Assembly: GCA_963737015.1 (NCBI GenBank)
Contig: CAVTQZ010000002.1
Coordinates: 186,001 to 250,000 of the forward strand
Length of the DNA stretch: 64,000 bases
Source: CAVTQZ01 sp963737015
GTDB lineage: Bacteria; Actinomycetota; Acidimicrobiia; Acidimicrobiales; UBA8190
Direction of reading: 5' to 3'
The position numbers were made by a program, and so were the translations under genes. The notes under the pieces are model-generated. The model had not been told where the DNA came from and did not search any database. It saw nothing but the letters and a program-made list of their open reading frames with translations. The stretch's first letter is position 1. Every line of letters starts with the position of its first letter. Below are positions 53,789 to 63,544 of this stretch, one piece after another.

Positions 53789-55111
53789 TCAGCTGTTGGG
53801 TGGAACGTGGGCCGGCAGCGGTTGTATCGGCTTGTCGGTGGTCCCGTTGAAGCACAACATCGTCTGATCGCCGTTCTGGACGAGGATCGGCTTGATCGTC
53901 CCGCCGGGCATGACCTCCTCGTATGCGTTACAGAACGGAGGTATGGCCTTCGTGTGCGCGGTGGCCCAGTCGGGGTCGATCGGCCCCATGAGCCCATCGG
54001 CGTTGAAGCCTTTCTCCTTGTTGATCGCCGAGACGAGCTTCTGCTGGGTCAGGTCCGAACCTACGGCCCGCAGCCCCGCCACGAACTGGGCCGCGTTCAC
54101 CCACCCCTGGAACGAGATGTCGTCATAGGTCCACGCCGGCTCGTACTTGTTCATCGTCGAGATGTACTTCGCCATTGCCGGGTACTTGCCGGGGTAGTCC
54201 TGCGGTGCCTCGAAGGGCACGTGCTGCAGCGAGAAGATCGAGTTGACCATCACGGACTCGTTCTGCTGCACGACGCTGCGGTCGTAACCCGTGAGCCACA
54301 CGGTGTGGACGTTGGTGAGACCGTATTGGTGCATCGATTGCACGAACTTCAGGTTCTCGGGTTCGTCTACACAGGTGACCAGGAAGTCGGTGTGGGCCTG
54401 GACCATCTTCTGCACGTCCGCGGTCGGGTCGGCGGCGTATCCGAGGTTCAGGTCCTGATAACCCACCGTGATCCCGAACCTCTGCAGTCCCTGGATGTAG
54501 GAGGCGCAGGCATCCTTCGACGACGCCGCGATCCCGTATGCGACGACCGCGGCAGACTTGACGTTCAGCTGGTTCGCCAGGTAGGCGAGGGTGCCTTGGC
54601 CCGTGCTGTAGTCGAGTGTGGAGCCGTACGCACCGAAGAGGTTCGGGCAATTGCGCCAGTTGTCGATCACGACGTACCCGAAGGTGGGGGTGCCCGTCTG
54701 GCACAGGTAGGTGCTCGTGAAGAACGGGCTTCCCACCCCGACGATCGCAAAGACATGGTCCTGCTCGACGAGGTTCCGAGCCTCGTCGGCATCGGTGGTT
54801 GGATTACCCGTGTCGTCGAGGACGTTCGAGAACTGGATCTTGCGGCCGTCGACACCGCCTTCGGCGTTCACCATGTCGAAGTAGGCCCTGGCGCCGTAGA
54901 CGATGTCGCCGAACATCGAGGACAGGGGTCCCGAGAGAGTGGCGAGCGCTCCAACCGTGATGCTTTTCGAGGTGACCCCGGGGGCAGTGCTCTTGCCGGA
55001 ATTACCTGAGCCCGAACTGCTCGAATTGGAGCACGAGGCGGCTACGACAACCACCGCGACGCAGGCTGCGAGGACGGCCGCGCAACGGCGAAGATATCCG
55101 ACCCCCCTCAT
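53789..55111 (-). CDS. livK: ABC importer substrate-binding lipoprotein (LivK type)
   Basis: 440 residues from ATG 55111 with GGAGGG six bases upstream. Signal peptide with lipobox VAASC at about residues 22-26, then a Ser/Gly linker. The mature type-I periplasmic-binding-like fold begins KSITVGALATLSGPLSSMFGD, with repeated FVDEPEN-type lobes and Cys pairs. The ligand could be a small hydrophobic acid, inferred only from neighbouring catabolic genes. It heads the importer operon. Confidence 0.92.
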   Translation of the reverse strand: MRGVGYLRRCAAVLAACVAVVVVAASCSNSSSSGSGNSGKSTAPGVTSKSITVGALATLSGPLSSMFGDIVYGARAYFDMVNAEGGVDGRKIQFSNVLDDTGNPTTDADEARNLVEQDHVFAIVGVGSPFFTSTYLCQTGTPTFGYVVIDNWRNCPNLFGAYGSTLDYSTGQGTLAYLANQLNVKSAAVVAYGIAASSKDACASYIQGLQRFGITVGYQDLNLGYAADPTADVQKMVQAHTDFLVTCVDEPENLKFVQSMHQYGLTNVHTVWLTGYDRSVVQQNESVMVNSIFSLQHVPFEAPQDYPGKYPAMAKYISTMNKYEPAWTYDDISFQGWVNAAQFVAGLRAVGSDLTQQKLVSAINKEKGFNADGLMGPIDPDWATAHTKAIPPFCNAYEEVMPGGTIKPILVQNGDQTMLCFNGTTDKPIQPLPAHVPPNS

Positions 55112-55493
55112 GTGCCCTCCCCTCTCGTCGCAGCCCCGCCCTGGAGCACGGCGACCGAGCACGTCCGAGCTGACGCTCGTGTCAGTCCGAGTGGCCCAAC
55201 TGTAGCCTTGCGCGCCGCGGAGAAAGGATCGCCCATCACAGAGCGAACGGTCGATCGCTCGAGAGTGCCCTGATACGGATCGGTGCTGCATCACAAAAAG
55301 CTAACCCCGACCCGGGTACTGACGGGTGACCCTGGCACCGGTGCAGCCCGGTATCACTATCGTTGCGGCACCGTGGAAACCCACAGGGGCCGAGGAGGTT
55401 CGTCTTGAGCAGAGTCACGGATGGAACAGATCGAAAGGCCGTCGGCGATTCGAACAGCTCGGTCGACGCATCAGAGCGAAAAGTGGTCGTGAG
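55112..55493. other. Divergent promoter region between livK and class II aldolase
   Basis: A 382-base gap. No small gene is supported. It should hold promoters for both operons; no clear -10/-35 pair or operator was recognised by eye. The frame upstream of the aldolase is open to 55326, but the added residues are not aldolase-like. Confidence 0.4.
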
Positions 55494-56144
55494 ATGAGCC
55501 CGCGCTTCGTCGAAGACGCGCCTGCGGCGGTCCTCGCCACCGCTAAGGAGCTCCTCGAAAAGGGCCTCGTGGAAGGGACTTCGGGGAACGTATCCGCGCG
55601 TATGGAAGACGGGAACGTCTGCATAACCCCGTCGTCGGTCGACTACCGGGCAATGACCTTGTCGGACCTCGTCGTGATCGACCCTGCGGGTGAGGTCGTG
55701 AGCGGGCATCAACCCCCTTCGTCGGAGAAACTCCTGCACCTTGCTTGCTACGAGGCATTCGACGAGGTCGGTGGTGTGATCCACTCACATGCCGTGCACG
55801 CGACGATGTTCGCGGTCGCCCGAAAGCCACTGCCTGCGGCGATCGACGAGTTCACTATCTACGTGGGCGGCGATGTCGACGTGACCGAGTACGCCCCGAG
55901 TGGTTCCGCTGACGTCGGAAGCGCGGCCGTCAAGTGCCTTGCTGATCGCGGCGCCGCCCTTCTGGCGAGCCACGGCATGGTCGCCGTGGGCAAGTCCCCG
56001 TCCGACGCTCTTCACATCACCGCCGTCGTCGAACGCACCGCGAGGATCGTCATCGGTTCGATGTCCCTCGGGGGCCCGCTCCCGCTGCCCGAAAAGGTGA
56101 ACTCGGACTTCGCGAACATCTACGAGTTGCTCCGGACGAGCTGA
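55494..56144 (+). CDS. Class II aldolase/adducin family protein
   Basis: 216 residues from ATG 55494. Motifs LVEGTSGNVSARMEDGNVCITPS, HSHAVHATMFAVARKPLP (zinc His-x-His) and the third His in ASHGMVAVGKS match the fuculose-phosphate aldolase fold. Reactions include retro-aldol cleavage or decarboxylation of hydroxy- or keto-acids. It lies between the Liv importer and the CoA-transferase, so a role in the same pathway is likely. Substrate unknown. Confidence 0.85.
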   Translation: MSPRFVEDAPAAVLATAKELLEKGLVEGTSGNVSARMEDGNVCITPSSVDYRAMTLSDLVVIDPAGEVVSGHQPPSSEKLLHLACYEAFDEVGGVIHSHAVHATMFAVARKPLPAAIDEFTIYVGGDVDVTEYAPSGSADVGSAAVKCLADRGAALLASHGMVAVGKSPSDALHITAVVERTARIVIGSMSLGGPLPLPEKVNSDFANIYELLRTS

Positions 56145-56145
56145 A

Positions 56146-56179
56146 CGAGAGCATCTCACCAGCGAGAGCACCTCACCAA
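56146..56179 (+). repeat. 17-base tandem pair behind the aldolase stop
   Basis: CGAGAGCATCTCACCAG and CGAGAGCACCTCACCAA are adjacent, beginning two bases after the aldolase stop codon. It is a further example of the 3'-end duplications. Confidence 0.75.
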
Positions 56180-56221
56180 CAGAAATCGGTGCCGCGGCGG
56201 CATAGGCGACGCCGGCGCGGC

Positions 56222-57890
56222 TCAGGACAAGAAGAGGCGCTCGGGATCGTAACGGCGCAAGGCCACGACTTCGCTCATTTCGACAGGAGCGAGCTCTTCT
56301 ATCTCCCGGGCGACGTCGAGCTCGAAGGCACAGGACTCCGTCATCCGTTTCACCCTCTCGACGGTGGTGCCTTCTCCGGTGGGTACGGCAGCTAGCCGCA
56401 ACACGCCGTCGAGGCGGCGGAGCACACCGGCGTCTGTGACAACGCTCGCCACGTTGCGACCCGGGCTCGTCACGAAGGCCACCTCATCCACGAGCCTTTC
56501 CGGCTTGGCGAGCGACACGACCACGCACCCGCCCGCTCGGCTCGCCACGTCGTTCGCACCTCCTGATCCGACGAGGAACGAACCCGGCAGGAGCGTCGAG
56601 TTCAGGTTCCCCTGCCTGTCCACCTGAGCAGCCGAGAGGCAGGCCACAGTTCGGGTTCCGGGACCGCCCACGACCATCCCGAGCACTGTCGCCGCGTCGG
56701 CCAGGAACGGTGCACCCGGAAAGACGCGCTGGTTGAAGATGTAGGGATCGGCAGGAGTGGGCCTGTAACCCCACAACCCGAGCTCGGCGGTGAGCTTGAG
56801 GTCATAGCCCTGCGCTCTCGCCACGTCCACGGCGACCCAGGCAGAGAGGTTCGCGACGCCCGCTCCTGCGAGGACGCAATCGGCCCCCTGTGCGCGCGTC
56901 GAGCGCGACGATCTCCCGGGAGGCGAACGCCGCGGCCCGTTCCCAGGCGCTCGGCTCGGAGACTTCGTCGACCGGATGCGCGGCGGCGTCGTGCATCCAT
57001 GACTGAGGGTCGGAGCGCTTGACGAGCCACTCGAGATGCTCGTTACCGAGTTGCGCGAGATAGTCGGCATGGTCCGCCGGCTCGAGCACCCATTTACGGA
57101 CCCACTCGTCGAGGTCGCCGCGAGTCGCACGGCGCACCTCGCTCCAGAAGCCGATGTCCTCGCCATAGGACCGCACCGGCAACTGCGGGGCGTACAGCCC
57201 CCCCGGATGTGCACCGAAAGGAGCCTCGACCACTGCGAGAACCCGGTGCGCCGGGATCTTGGTCCTGTGACCGAGGCCGTCGAGGTTGTCCACCACCGCC
57301 TCTACGGTTGCTATCACGCCACGACGTGCGGCCCAGGCGGCATACGGTCCTTCCAGAAGTGGCTCGGAGAGGACGACGTTGCCCTCCCTGTCAGCAAGGG
57401 CGCCGTGTACCAGGGTGACGTCGGGATGCAGCGGTGCCAGCAGACCCACGCGGCCGAAGGGGCTTTCCACCAACTCGAACGCGTCGTTGTCCGCCATGGA
57501 GGAGCCTTCGATCGAGCCGGTCACCACCGCTGGAAGTCCACGAGCTGCTGCTTCGAGGCGCTGCGCATAGGTGAGGATCGACCAGTGCTCGACTTGGACG
57601 GCTCCCGATTCGTATGCACGCTTGAACACGGGGTTCGGGGTGAACGTCGGAAAGATGTCCCCCGAGTACGCGGTCACGACCTTGCGGAGCATCCCTCCGT
57701 GGAAGAACAAAGCCCCGAGGGAGCTGAGGCTCACCATGATCAAGGTGAACGCCGAATCGGTGTTCCAGTGCTGGCGCACCACCTCTCTCGCGGCGGCGGT
57801 CCAGCGGCTGTGGCCGCACTGGACGCAGATCGCGTCCTCACGCCTTACGTGGCGCTCGACTGCGTCCGACAGAGACAGGTACTCGGTCAA
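56222..57890 (-). CDS. CoA-transferase, alpha and beta subunits in one reading unit (frame break at 56884)
   Basis: After removal of one base from the C5 run at 56884-56888 the gene encodes about 555 residues: a family I CoA-transferase alpha half (AICVQCGHSRWTAAAREVV, SLGALFFHGGML, GALADREGNVV, LAVVEAPFGAHPGGLY) joined by ALDARTGADCVLAGAGVANL to a beta half (LKLTAELGLWGYRP, with the Glu position of catalytic subunits; GGPGTRTVACLSAAQVDRQGNLN; VGSGGANDVASRA). GctAB- and IpdAB-type enzymes normally use two proteins. Whether this is a true fusion or two coupled genes merged by an indel depends on the sequence. It follows the enoyl-CoA hydratase, the order seen for echA20-ipdA-ipdB in M. tuberculosis. 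Confidence 0.82.
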
Positions 57891-57948
57891 CTCCGAGCGA
57901 CGCTGGTCATCTGCCCGCCCGGGTCAGCTGTTTCAACCTGTTTCCGGG

Positions 57949-58758
57949 TCATCTGCCCGTCCAGCGCGGGGGGCGTTTCTCAGCGAAAGCGGCGGGCCCT
58001 TCCTTGGCGTCCTCGCTCGAAAAAACCTCTGACGCGATCTGCGATTCGATCTTGTATGCCTCGCGCATGTCGGTCGCCAATCCCCGGAGCACGCTCTCCT
58101 TCGTCTTCCTGATGGCGAGGGGACCGTTGACGGTGATTCGCCTCGCGTACTCCATGGCCTTGTCACGAAGCTCCTCGGCCGGGACCACCGCGTTAAGCAA
58201 CCCGAATTCGAGAGCCTGCATAGCCGGCACGCGGTCCGCGCACAGGAGGAACTCCATTGCCGCCGGGTAAGGGATCTGGCGCGGGAGTCGAACGGTCGTG
58301 CCGCCCCCTGCGAAGAGGCCCCTCTTCGGCTCCATGACGCCGAAGTAAGCCTCGGGTGATGCCACCCTGATGTCGCAGCCGCCGAGCATTTCCATCCCCC
58401 CTGCCACGCATGCTCCGTTGACGGCGGCGATGATCGGCTTGTAGAGCTTGACCCCGCGCAGCACCGCCCGCACGCCGTCGTCTATTCGGTACCCATTCAA
58501 CTCTTCGACCTGGCGAGAGGAGATCTCCTTCTGGAGGCGCGTGATCTCGGGTATGTAGGTCTTGAGGTCTGCTCCGGTACAGAATGCATTCTGGACCCCG
58601 GTCACTATCGCCAACCAAGCCTCTTCGTCCTCGTCGAAACGCTCCCAGGCTCGTCGGAGCTGGGCGAAATGGTCCATGTCGAGACTGTTCATCGCCTCCG
58701 GACGATCGATCGTTATCCACACGACGTGTTCGTCGTTCGGCTCGTAATGGACCGGCAC
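57949..58758 (-). CDS. Enoyl-CoA hydratase/isomerase family protein
   Basis: 269 residues, GTG start at 58758 with AAGGGG upstream. Crotonase fold: ITIDRPEAMNSLD, AFCTGADLKTYIPE (first oxyanion element), AVNGACVAGGMEMLGGCDIRVAS (second). It hydrates or isomerises an enoyl-CoA, or opens a ring, depending on its unknown substrate. It does not show the specific EchA20-type sequence. A 13-base repeat GGTCATCTGCCCG sits at its stop codon and again 42 bases downstream. Confidence 0.9.
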   Translation of the reverse strand: MPVHYEPNDEHVVWITIDRPEAMNSLDMDHFAQLRRAWERFDEDEEAWLAIVTGVQNAFCTGADLKTYIPEITRLQKEISSRQVEELNGYRIDDGVRAVLRGVKLYKPIIAAVNGACVAGGMEMLGGCDIRVASPEAYFGVMEPKRGLFAGGGTTVRLPRQIPYPAAMEFLLCADRVPAMQALEFGLLNAVVPAEELRDKAMEYARRITVNGPLAIRKTKESVLRGLATDMREAYKIESQIASEVFSSEDAKEGPAAFAEKRPPRWTGR

Positions 58759-58780
58759 CCTGGACCCCTTCTCTATTCCT

Positions 58781-59951
58781 CTATCTGACCCGCGCCTCGC
58801 GTGGGAGGCCGAGGATTCGCTCGGCTATCACGTTGCGCTGCACTTCTGATGTGCCACCCGCGATGCTCGCCGCCTTGCTCCACAACCACTGCCTTTGCCA
58901 CGGGCCAACTCCCGGCGAATCCTCACCCAGGACGCGAAGCGCCGTCTCCGACAAGCGCTGTGTCATATCCGACCAAGTCAGCTTTATCCAACTCGACTCG
59001 GGACCCGGCACCTGTCCCGCCGCCAGCCTTGTCATGGTCCGCCAATTGTGGGTACGAAGGAGGATCAACCGGACGTACGCGTCGACGAGGGAATCGGCGA
59101 TATCGGGGTCGTCCAACGAGCCGTTGCGGGCTGCTTCGGCAAAGAGACGCGTGATGTGCCCTTCGTGGACGACCTCCTCTTTGAACGGGAAGTTCGTGCC
59201 GCGCTCGTGTGCGAGAGTGGTAGAAGCGACCGTCCATCCCTCTCCCGCTGGGCCGACCAGGTGGTCTTCGGGCACGAAGACCCCGTCGAGAAAGACCTCG
59301 TTGAATTCGGCGTCACCCGTCATCTGCACGAGTGGCCGTATCTCGAGCCCTTGCGAGGTCATGTCCACGACCATGAGGGAGAGGCCGCGACCACCGACGC
59401 TCCCCTCGACGGTGCGTGCGAGGCACAGCCCCCACTTGGCGAATTGCGCGTAGGAGGTCCACACCTTCTGCCCGACGAGCGACCAGCCGCCGTCGACCTT
59501 CTCGGCGCGCGTCGTTAGGGAGGAGAGGTCACTGCCGGCGCCCGGCTCACTGAAGAGCTGACACCAGATCTCCTCGGCGGTCGCGATGGCGGGCAACCAT
59601 CGCGTGCACTGCTCGGGGGTCCCGTGCGCCAGGAGCGTGGGACCGGCGAGGTTGATCCCCACCCGGTTCACCGGCTGTGGCGCGCCACTTCGCGCGTACT
59701 CGGAATTTGAAGATCGCCACCTGGACCGGTGAAGCGCCACGTCCCCCGTACTCACGTGGCCAGTCGATGCCGATCCACCCGGCCTCGGCGAGCTTTTGCT
59801 GCCACGCACGGCCGACCGCGACCTCCGCCGCCAGGTCCACATCCGATCCGGCGCTCGCGACTTCGCCCAGGTGATCGTTCACGTGTGAAGCAAGCCAGTC
59901 CCGCACCTCGCCGGCGAAGCGCTCCTCTTCCTCACTCAGAGAAAGGTCCAC
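58781..59951 (-). CDS. Acyl-CoA dehydrogenase (frame break at 59701-59708)
   Basis: About 389 residues after repair, GTG start at 59951 (MDLSLSEEEERFAGEVRDWL). The N-terminal 85 residues end in VQVAIFK; the remainder, one frame over, continues SEYARSGAPQPVNRVGINLAG and includes QLFSEPGAGSDLSSLTTRAE, FNEVFLDGVFVPED and the C-terminal AGGTSEVQRNVIAERILGLPR. One extra base in the AAATTCC run (minus strand) is responsible. It is a typical FadE-type desaturase with a bound FAD. Second gene of the operon ligase-dehydrogenase-hydratase-CoA-transferase. Confidence 0.9.
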
Positions 59952-59984
59952 GTCTGTACCGTCAGGTCCGGCTTACGGTCTCGA

Positions 59985-61832
59985 TCAGAGGTCCCATGCG
60001 TGGTCACGGCCCGAAGCGATGAAGGTGGCGTGCAGCTCCTTCTCCTCCTCTTGGCCGAAGACGCTGTAGGAGCTCTCGCCGCGTCCGCGCACGTAGAGAG
60101 GGTCTGCCCCCGTACGGTCGGAACGGAACTTCTCGTGAACCAGGTTGCGCACGAGCACCTTGTTCGTGGCCGTCGTAGGAAGCGCCTTGGTTATCCGCAC
60201 GTAGCGCGGACGCCATTTGGGACTCAGGTCCGGCTGTGCCTCCACCCACCGGGCGAAGGAACCACCATCGAAAGACGCGCCCTCGCGCAATACCAGAGCC
60301 GCCATGACCTGATCGCCCGCATCGGCGTCGGGCACGCCGTATACGGACGCCAGCAAGACGTCGGGGTGCCGGGACACGATCCCCTCGATCGGGGCGGCCG
60401 GGAAATTCTCCCCGTCCACCCGCAACCAATCCGAGGTCCGCCCGGCGAAGTACACCCAGCCGTTCTCGTCGACGTACCCGAGGTCGCCGCTCCAGTACCA
60501 ACCGAAGCGCGTGGCGCGCGCCATCGCCTCGTCGTTCTTGTAATAGCCCTCGAAAGGCCCGAGCCCTTCCACGTTCACAAGCTCGCCCACAGACTCGTGT
60601 GCGTTGAGGAGCCTTCCCTCCGAGTCGAAGCGCGCACGCGCAAGCTCGTTGCCATCCGGGTCGACGACCTTCACGCCCTCCTTCAGACGGCCCACCGAAC
60701 CGCGCGGCGGCGATCCAGTGCGGTCGAGGGCGATCGCGCCCTCGGTGGCGCCGAAGACGTCGACGATCGTCACGCCAAACCGCTTGGCCGCCGTCTCCAC
60801 CACCTGCGGAGATCCCTCGTTGCCGTATGCGACGCGAAGTGAGTTGTCCGCGTCGTCGGCCCGTTCGGGTGTGGCGAGAAGGTAGGCGAGGGGCTTGCCC
60901 GTGTAATTGAACCAGGTGGCGCCGTATCTTCGTACGTCGTCGAGGAAACGCGAAGCGCTGAAACGTCTCGCGAGCCCGACGGACGCGCCCGCCACGAGGG
61001 CCGGCGCGAGCCCGACCATCAGCGAGTTCGAATGGAAGAGGGGCATCGCGACATATCCGACGTCGTCCTTGCCGACGCCGAGGACCATGGTCATCCGGTT
61101 ACCGGTGATGAGCAACCGGCGTTGGGTGCATCGCACCGCCTTCGGAGCAGCCGACGTACCCGACGTGAAGAGGAGCACCCAGAGGCTCTCCACCCCCGCA
61201 TCGGTTCCTTCGGCAGGGACGTTGCCGCCCGCCGTGGCGATCGACGAGAGAGCGTCCTCGAGCCGTTCGCCGATGAGAGTCCGTTGGTCGTCTTCGGATT
61301 CTGCAAAACGCGTCGACGTGAGAACGCCGCCCGGCAGCGCGAGGTCGCCGAGCACGGGCTCGATGAGATCGGTGTGGCGCGGCTCCGTTAGGAGGAGCTG
61401 GACATCGGTGTACATGATGTCGTTGGCGAGATGCTCACCACGGCGCGTGTGGTTGAGTCCCACCAGGACGGCCCCGCACAGGGCGGCCCCGCACAGGGCG
61501 AAGACGTAATCCGGTGTGTTGTCGAGGAGCACCGCAACATGGGGGGGCCGACCCGGTTCCAGCCGCTCGCGGAAGAGGGCGGCAAAGGCCTCGGCCTCTG
61601 CGAGCAGATCCCCATGTGTCCAGATCCGGTCACCGAACCTGAGCGCCGGCCGATTGCTGAATTCGGCATTTGTGCCGTTACGGCGTAGGAGTGCGGCTGC
61701 GTTCGGGGCGGGCAGTGGCGCCTCTCCCGGCGCGGGCGCATGTGCCACCCGATCGGCGATGTCCACGCCTTCGAGCTCGTCAGGAGTCGCGACCCTCACG
61801 GAGCTCCCGGACTGGTCGCGTTCTGTGACCAC
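59985..61832 (-). CDS. Acyl-CoA synthetase, FadD17-like (paralogue of the 36 kb copy)
   Basis: 615 residues, GTG start 61832. Motifs LLFTSGTSAAPKAVRC, VFGATEGAIALDRTG, WSGDLGYVDENGWVYFAGR, WLRVDGENFPAAPIEG. In place of the usual GTGK adenylation-lysine block it reads ATNKVLVRNLVHEKF, so the lysine is kept in a changed context. Longer than the paralogue by an N-terminal Pro/Ala stretch (about 45 residues). It would activate the pathway substrate or an intermediate to its CoA ester. First gene of its operon, divergent from another FadD. Confidence 0.9.
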   Translation of the reverse strand: MVTERDQSGSSVRVATPDELEGVDIADRVAHAPAPGEAPLPAPNAAALLRRNGTNAEFSNRPALRFGDRIWTHGDLLAEAEAFAALFRERLEPGRPPHVAVLLDNTPDYVFALCGAALCGAVLVGLNHTRRGEHLANDIMYTDVQLLLTEPRHTDLIEPVLGDLALPGGVLTSTRFAESEDDQRTLIGERLEDALSSIATAGGNVPAEGTDAGVESLWVLLFTSGTSAAPKAVRCTQRRLLITGNRMTMVLGVGKDDVGYVAMPLFHSNSLMVGLAPALVAGASVGLARRFSASRFLDDVRRYGATWFNYTGKPLAYLLATPERADDADNSLRVAYGNEGSPQVVETAAKRFGVTIVDVFGATEGAIALDRTGSPPRGSVGRLKEGVKVVDPDGNELARARFDSEGRLLNAHESVGELVNVEGLGPFEGYYKNDEAMARATRFGWYWSGDLGYVDENGWVYFAGRTSDWLRVDGENFPAAPIEGIVSRHPDVLLASVYGVPDADAGDQVMAALVLREGASFDGGSFARWVEAQPDLSPKWRPRYVRITKALPTTATNKVLVRNLVHEKFRSDRTGADPLYVRGRGESSYSVFGQEEEKELHATFIASGRDHAWDL

Positions 61833-61873
61833 GGCGTCAGGTTACGTGATGGCCCGGATAGCGTTTTGCCCCG

Positions 61874-63514
61874 ATGCGAGACCGGACATCGGACCAAGGC
61901 CTGCGCCCCACGTTTGTGCATCCGCTGGCGGCGCAGTACCTGGCCCCGGGTGGGCCCTGGGACCGCCCCGATCTCGACCGTTCATTTCATCCAGCTCAGG
62001 GCGCTCTCTCGTCTCATGGCGCGACGGGCGTCGCGGTCATCGACGATCAGAACCGTCTCGACGCGACGAACATCGAAAGACACGTCTCACAACTGAGCGG
62101 ATCGCTTCGCGCCTCGGGTGTGAAACATGGGCAAGTCGTCTCATGGCAGCTGCCGAACGGAGTTTGCGCGTGGTTGCTTTACCGCGCTTGCTGGCGGATA
62201 GGGGCCGTGGCCGCGCCACTCCACCACCGCATGGGCCCAGCCGAAGTCGAAGGCGCGCTGGCTCAGGTGGAACCCGTTGTCGTCATCGCGAGAAGGGGAT
62301 CTCCGGCCTCCGAGCAGCTGGGAGCCATCGTCCTCGACGGATCCGGGGATCCGGACTCTCTCACCGACCTCCTGCCGACGGCCCAAGCGGTCGCGCCGGG
62401 ATCCGTCGCGTTGGGCGGCCCCGACCTCGCTGTCGCCCTGTTCACCTCGGGTTCCACCGGTATCCCGAAAGCGGTGCTGCACACCCACCGGGGGCTCTCC
62501 TACAAGGCTTCGTTGATGGTCGAGGTTCACGGCCTGGGACCGGGCGACGCTGTGCTCATGCCCGCACCCCTGGCGCACGTATCCGGGCTCTTGAACGGCG
62601 TGCTGCTCCCGTGCGCTGCGCGCATACCCGCCATCCTCATGTCCTCCTGGGATCCCGAACGCGCGATCAGGATCATAGAAACAGAGCATGTCTCTTTCAT
62701 GGGTGCACCACCGGTCTTCTTCTCGCAGATGGTAGGTGCAGCCGGATTCTCGACCGAGAGGGTGCGGAGCATGAAGCTCATCTCGACCGGGGGCGCATCG
62801 GTGAGCCCGGCCTTCGTCGACTCGACAGCGCAATCCTTCGGGTGCCGGGTGAAACGCACATACGGCTCGACCGAGGCTCCAACGGTTACGACCTCCCGGA
62901 GCAGCAACGACCCGGAGAAGGCGCGCGCCACTGACGGCCGTCCGCTCGGCATGGTCGAGATCGAGGTTCACGATCCCGAAAGCGGAAAGGCGCTCGGTGT
63001 CGGAGAAGTCGGAGAGCTCTGGATCCGGGGGCCCGAGCTGTTCGAGGGTTACGCCCACGGGGCGGCCACGGAGCGAGTGATCGCATCGGGCGGCTGGTAT
63101 CGCAGCGGTGACCTCGGCACTCTCGACGACGAAGAATGGTTACGTGTGGTGGGCCGCTTGTCTGACATCGTCATTCGCGCAGGAGAGAACATCTCATCGT
63201 CCGAGGTCGAAGCAGTGCTCGAGGCGCATCCCGACATCCGGCACGCAGTAGCAGTCGGAGTGCCGGACACCGAGCTGGGCGAACGCCTGGCTGCTTTCGT
63301 CGTGAGCGCACGGGACTTCGATCTCGACGCTTGCCGGCAGTGGTTCGCCGTCCGGGGGGTGACCCGCTTCAAGACACCCGAGATCGTCATCCAGCTACCC
63401 GAGCTGCCTCTGCTCGCAGCGGGAAAAGCGGACCGCGCCGCCCTCAAGAAGATGGCAGCACAAGTCGCGCAAAGACCGGCAACCCAGCCGGAGCGACGCG
63501 ACATGGCCCCATGA
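61874..63514 (+). CDS. Acyl-CoA ligase (cyclohexanecarboxylate/FadD3-like group)
   Basis: 546 residues from ATG 61874; a GTG at 61916 would start closer to the family N-terminus (HPLAAQYLAPGGPWDRP). ANL motifs: VALFTSGSTGIPKAVL, KRTYGSTEAPTVT, WYRSGDLGTLDDEEWLRVVGR, IRAGENISSSEVEAVL and final-lysine block LLAAGKADRAAL. The pattern resembles ligases for cyclic carboxylic acids, but the substrate is not determined. The 41-base gap to the divergent ligase must hold both promoters. Confidence 0.88.
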   Translation: MRDRTSDQGLRPTFVHPLAAQYLAPGGPWDRPDLDRSFHPAQGALSSHGATGVAVIDDQNRLDATNIERHVSQLSGSLRASGVKHGQVVSWQLPNGVCAWLLYRACWRIGAVAAPLHHRMGPAEVEGALAQVEPVVVIARRGSPASEQLGAIVLDGSGDPDSLTDLLPTAQAVAPGSVALGGPDLAVALFTSGSTGIPKAVLHTHRGLSYKASLMVEVHGLGPGDAVLMPAPLAHVSGLLNGVLLPCAARIPAILMSSWDPERAIRIIETEHVSFMGAPPVFFSQMVGAAGFSTERVRSMKLISTGGASVSPAFVDSTAQSFGCRVKRTYGSTEAPTVTTSRSSNDPEKARATDGRPLGMVEIEVHDPESGKALGVGEVGELWIRGPELFEGYAHGAATERVIASGGWYRSGDLGTLDDEEWLRVVGRLSDIVIRAGENISSSEVEAVLEAHPDIRHAVAVGVPDTELGERLAAFVVSARDFDLDACRQWFAVRGVTRFKTPEIVIQLPELPLLAAGKADRAALKKMAAQVAQRPATQPERRDMAP

Positions 63515-63544
63515 GCCCATGAAGTAGGGCCGCAGCTTCCGGCG

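Noticed and set aside
53579..55009. Plus-strand open frame across livHM and livK
   Set aside because: It covers the end of one real gene and most of another on the opposite strand and has no recognisable domain.
42436..61832. KstR2-regulated sterol C/D-ring locus
   Set aside because: The gene order is suggestive, but no KstR2-type palindrome, ipdC or EchA20-specific sequence was seen.
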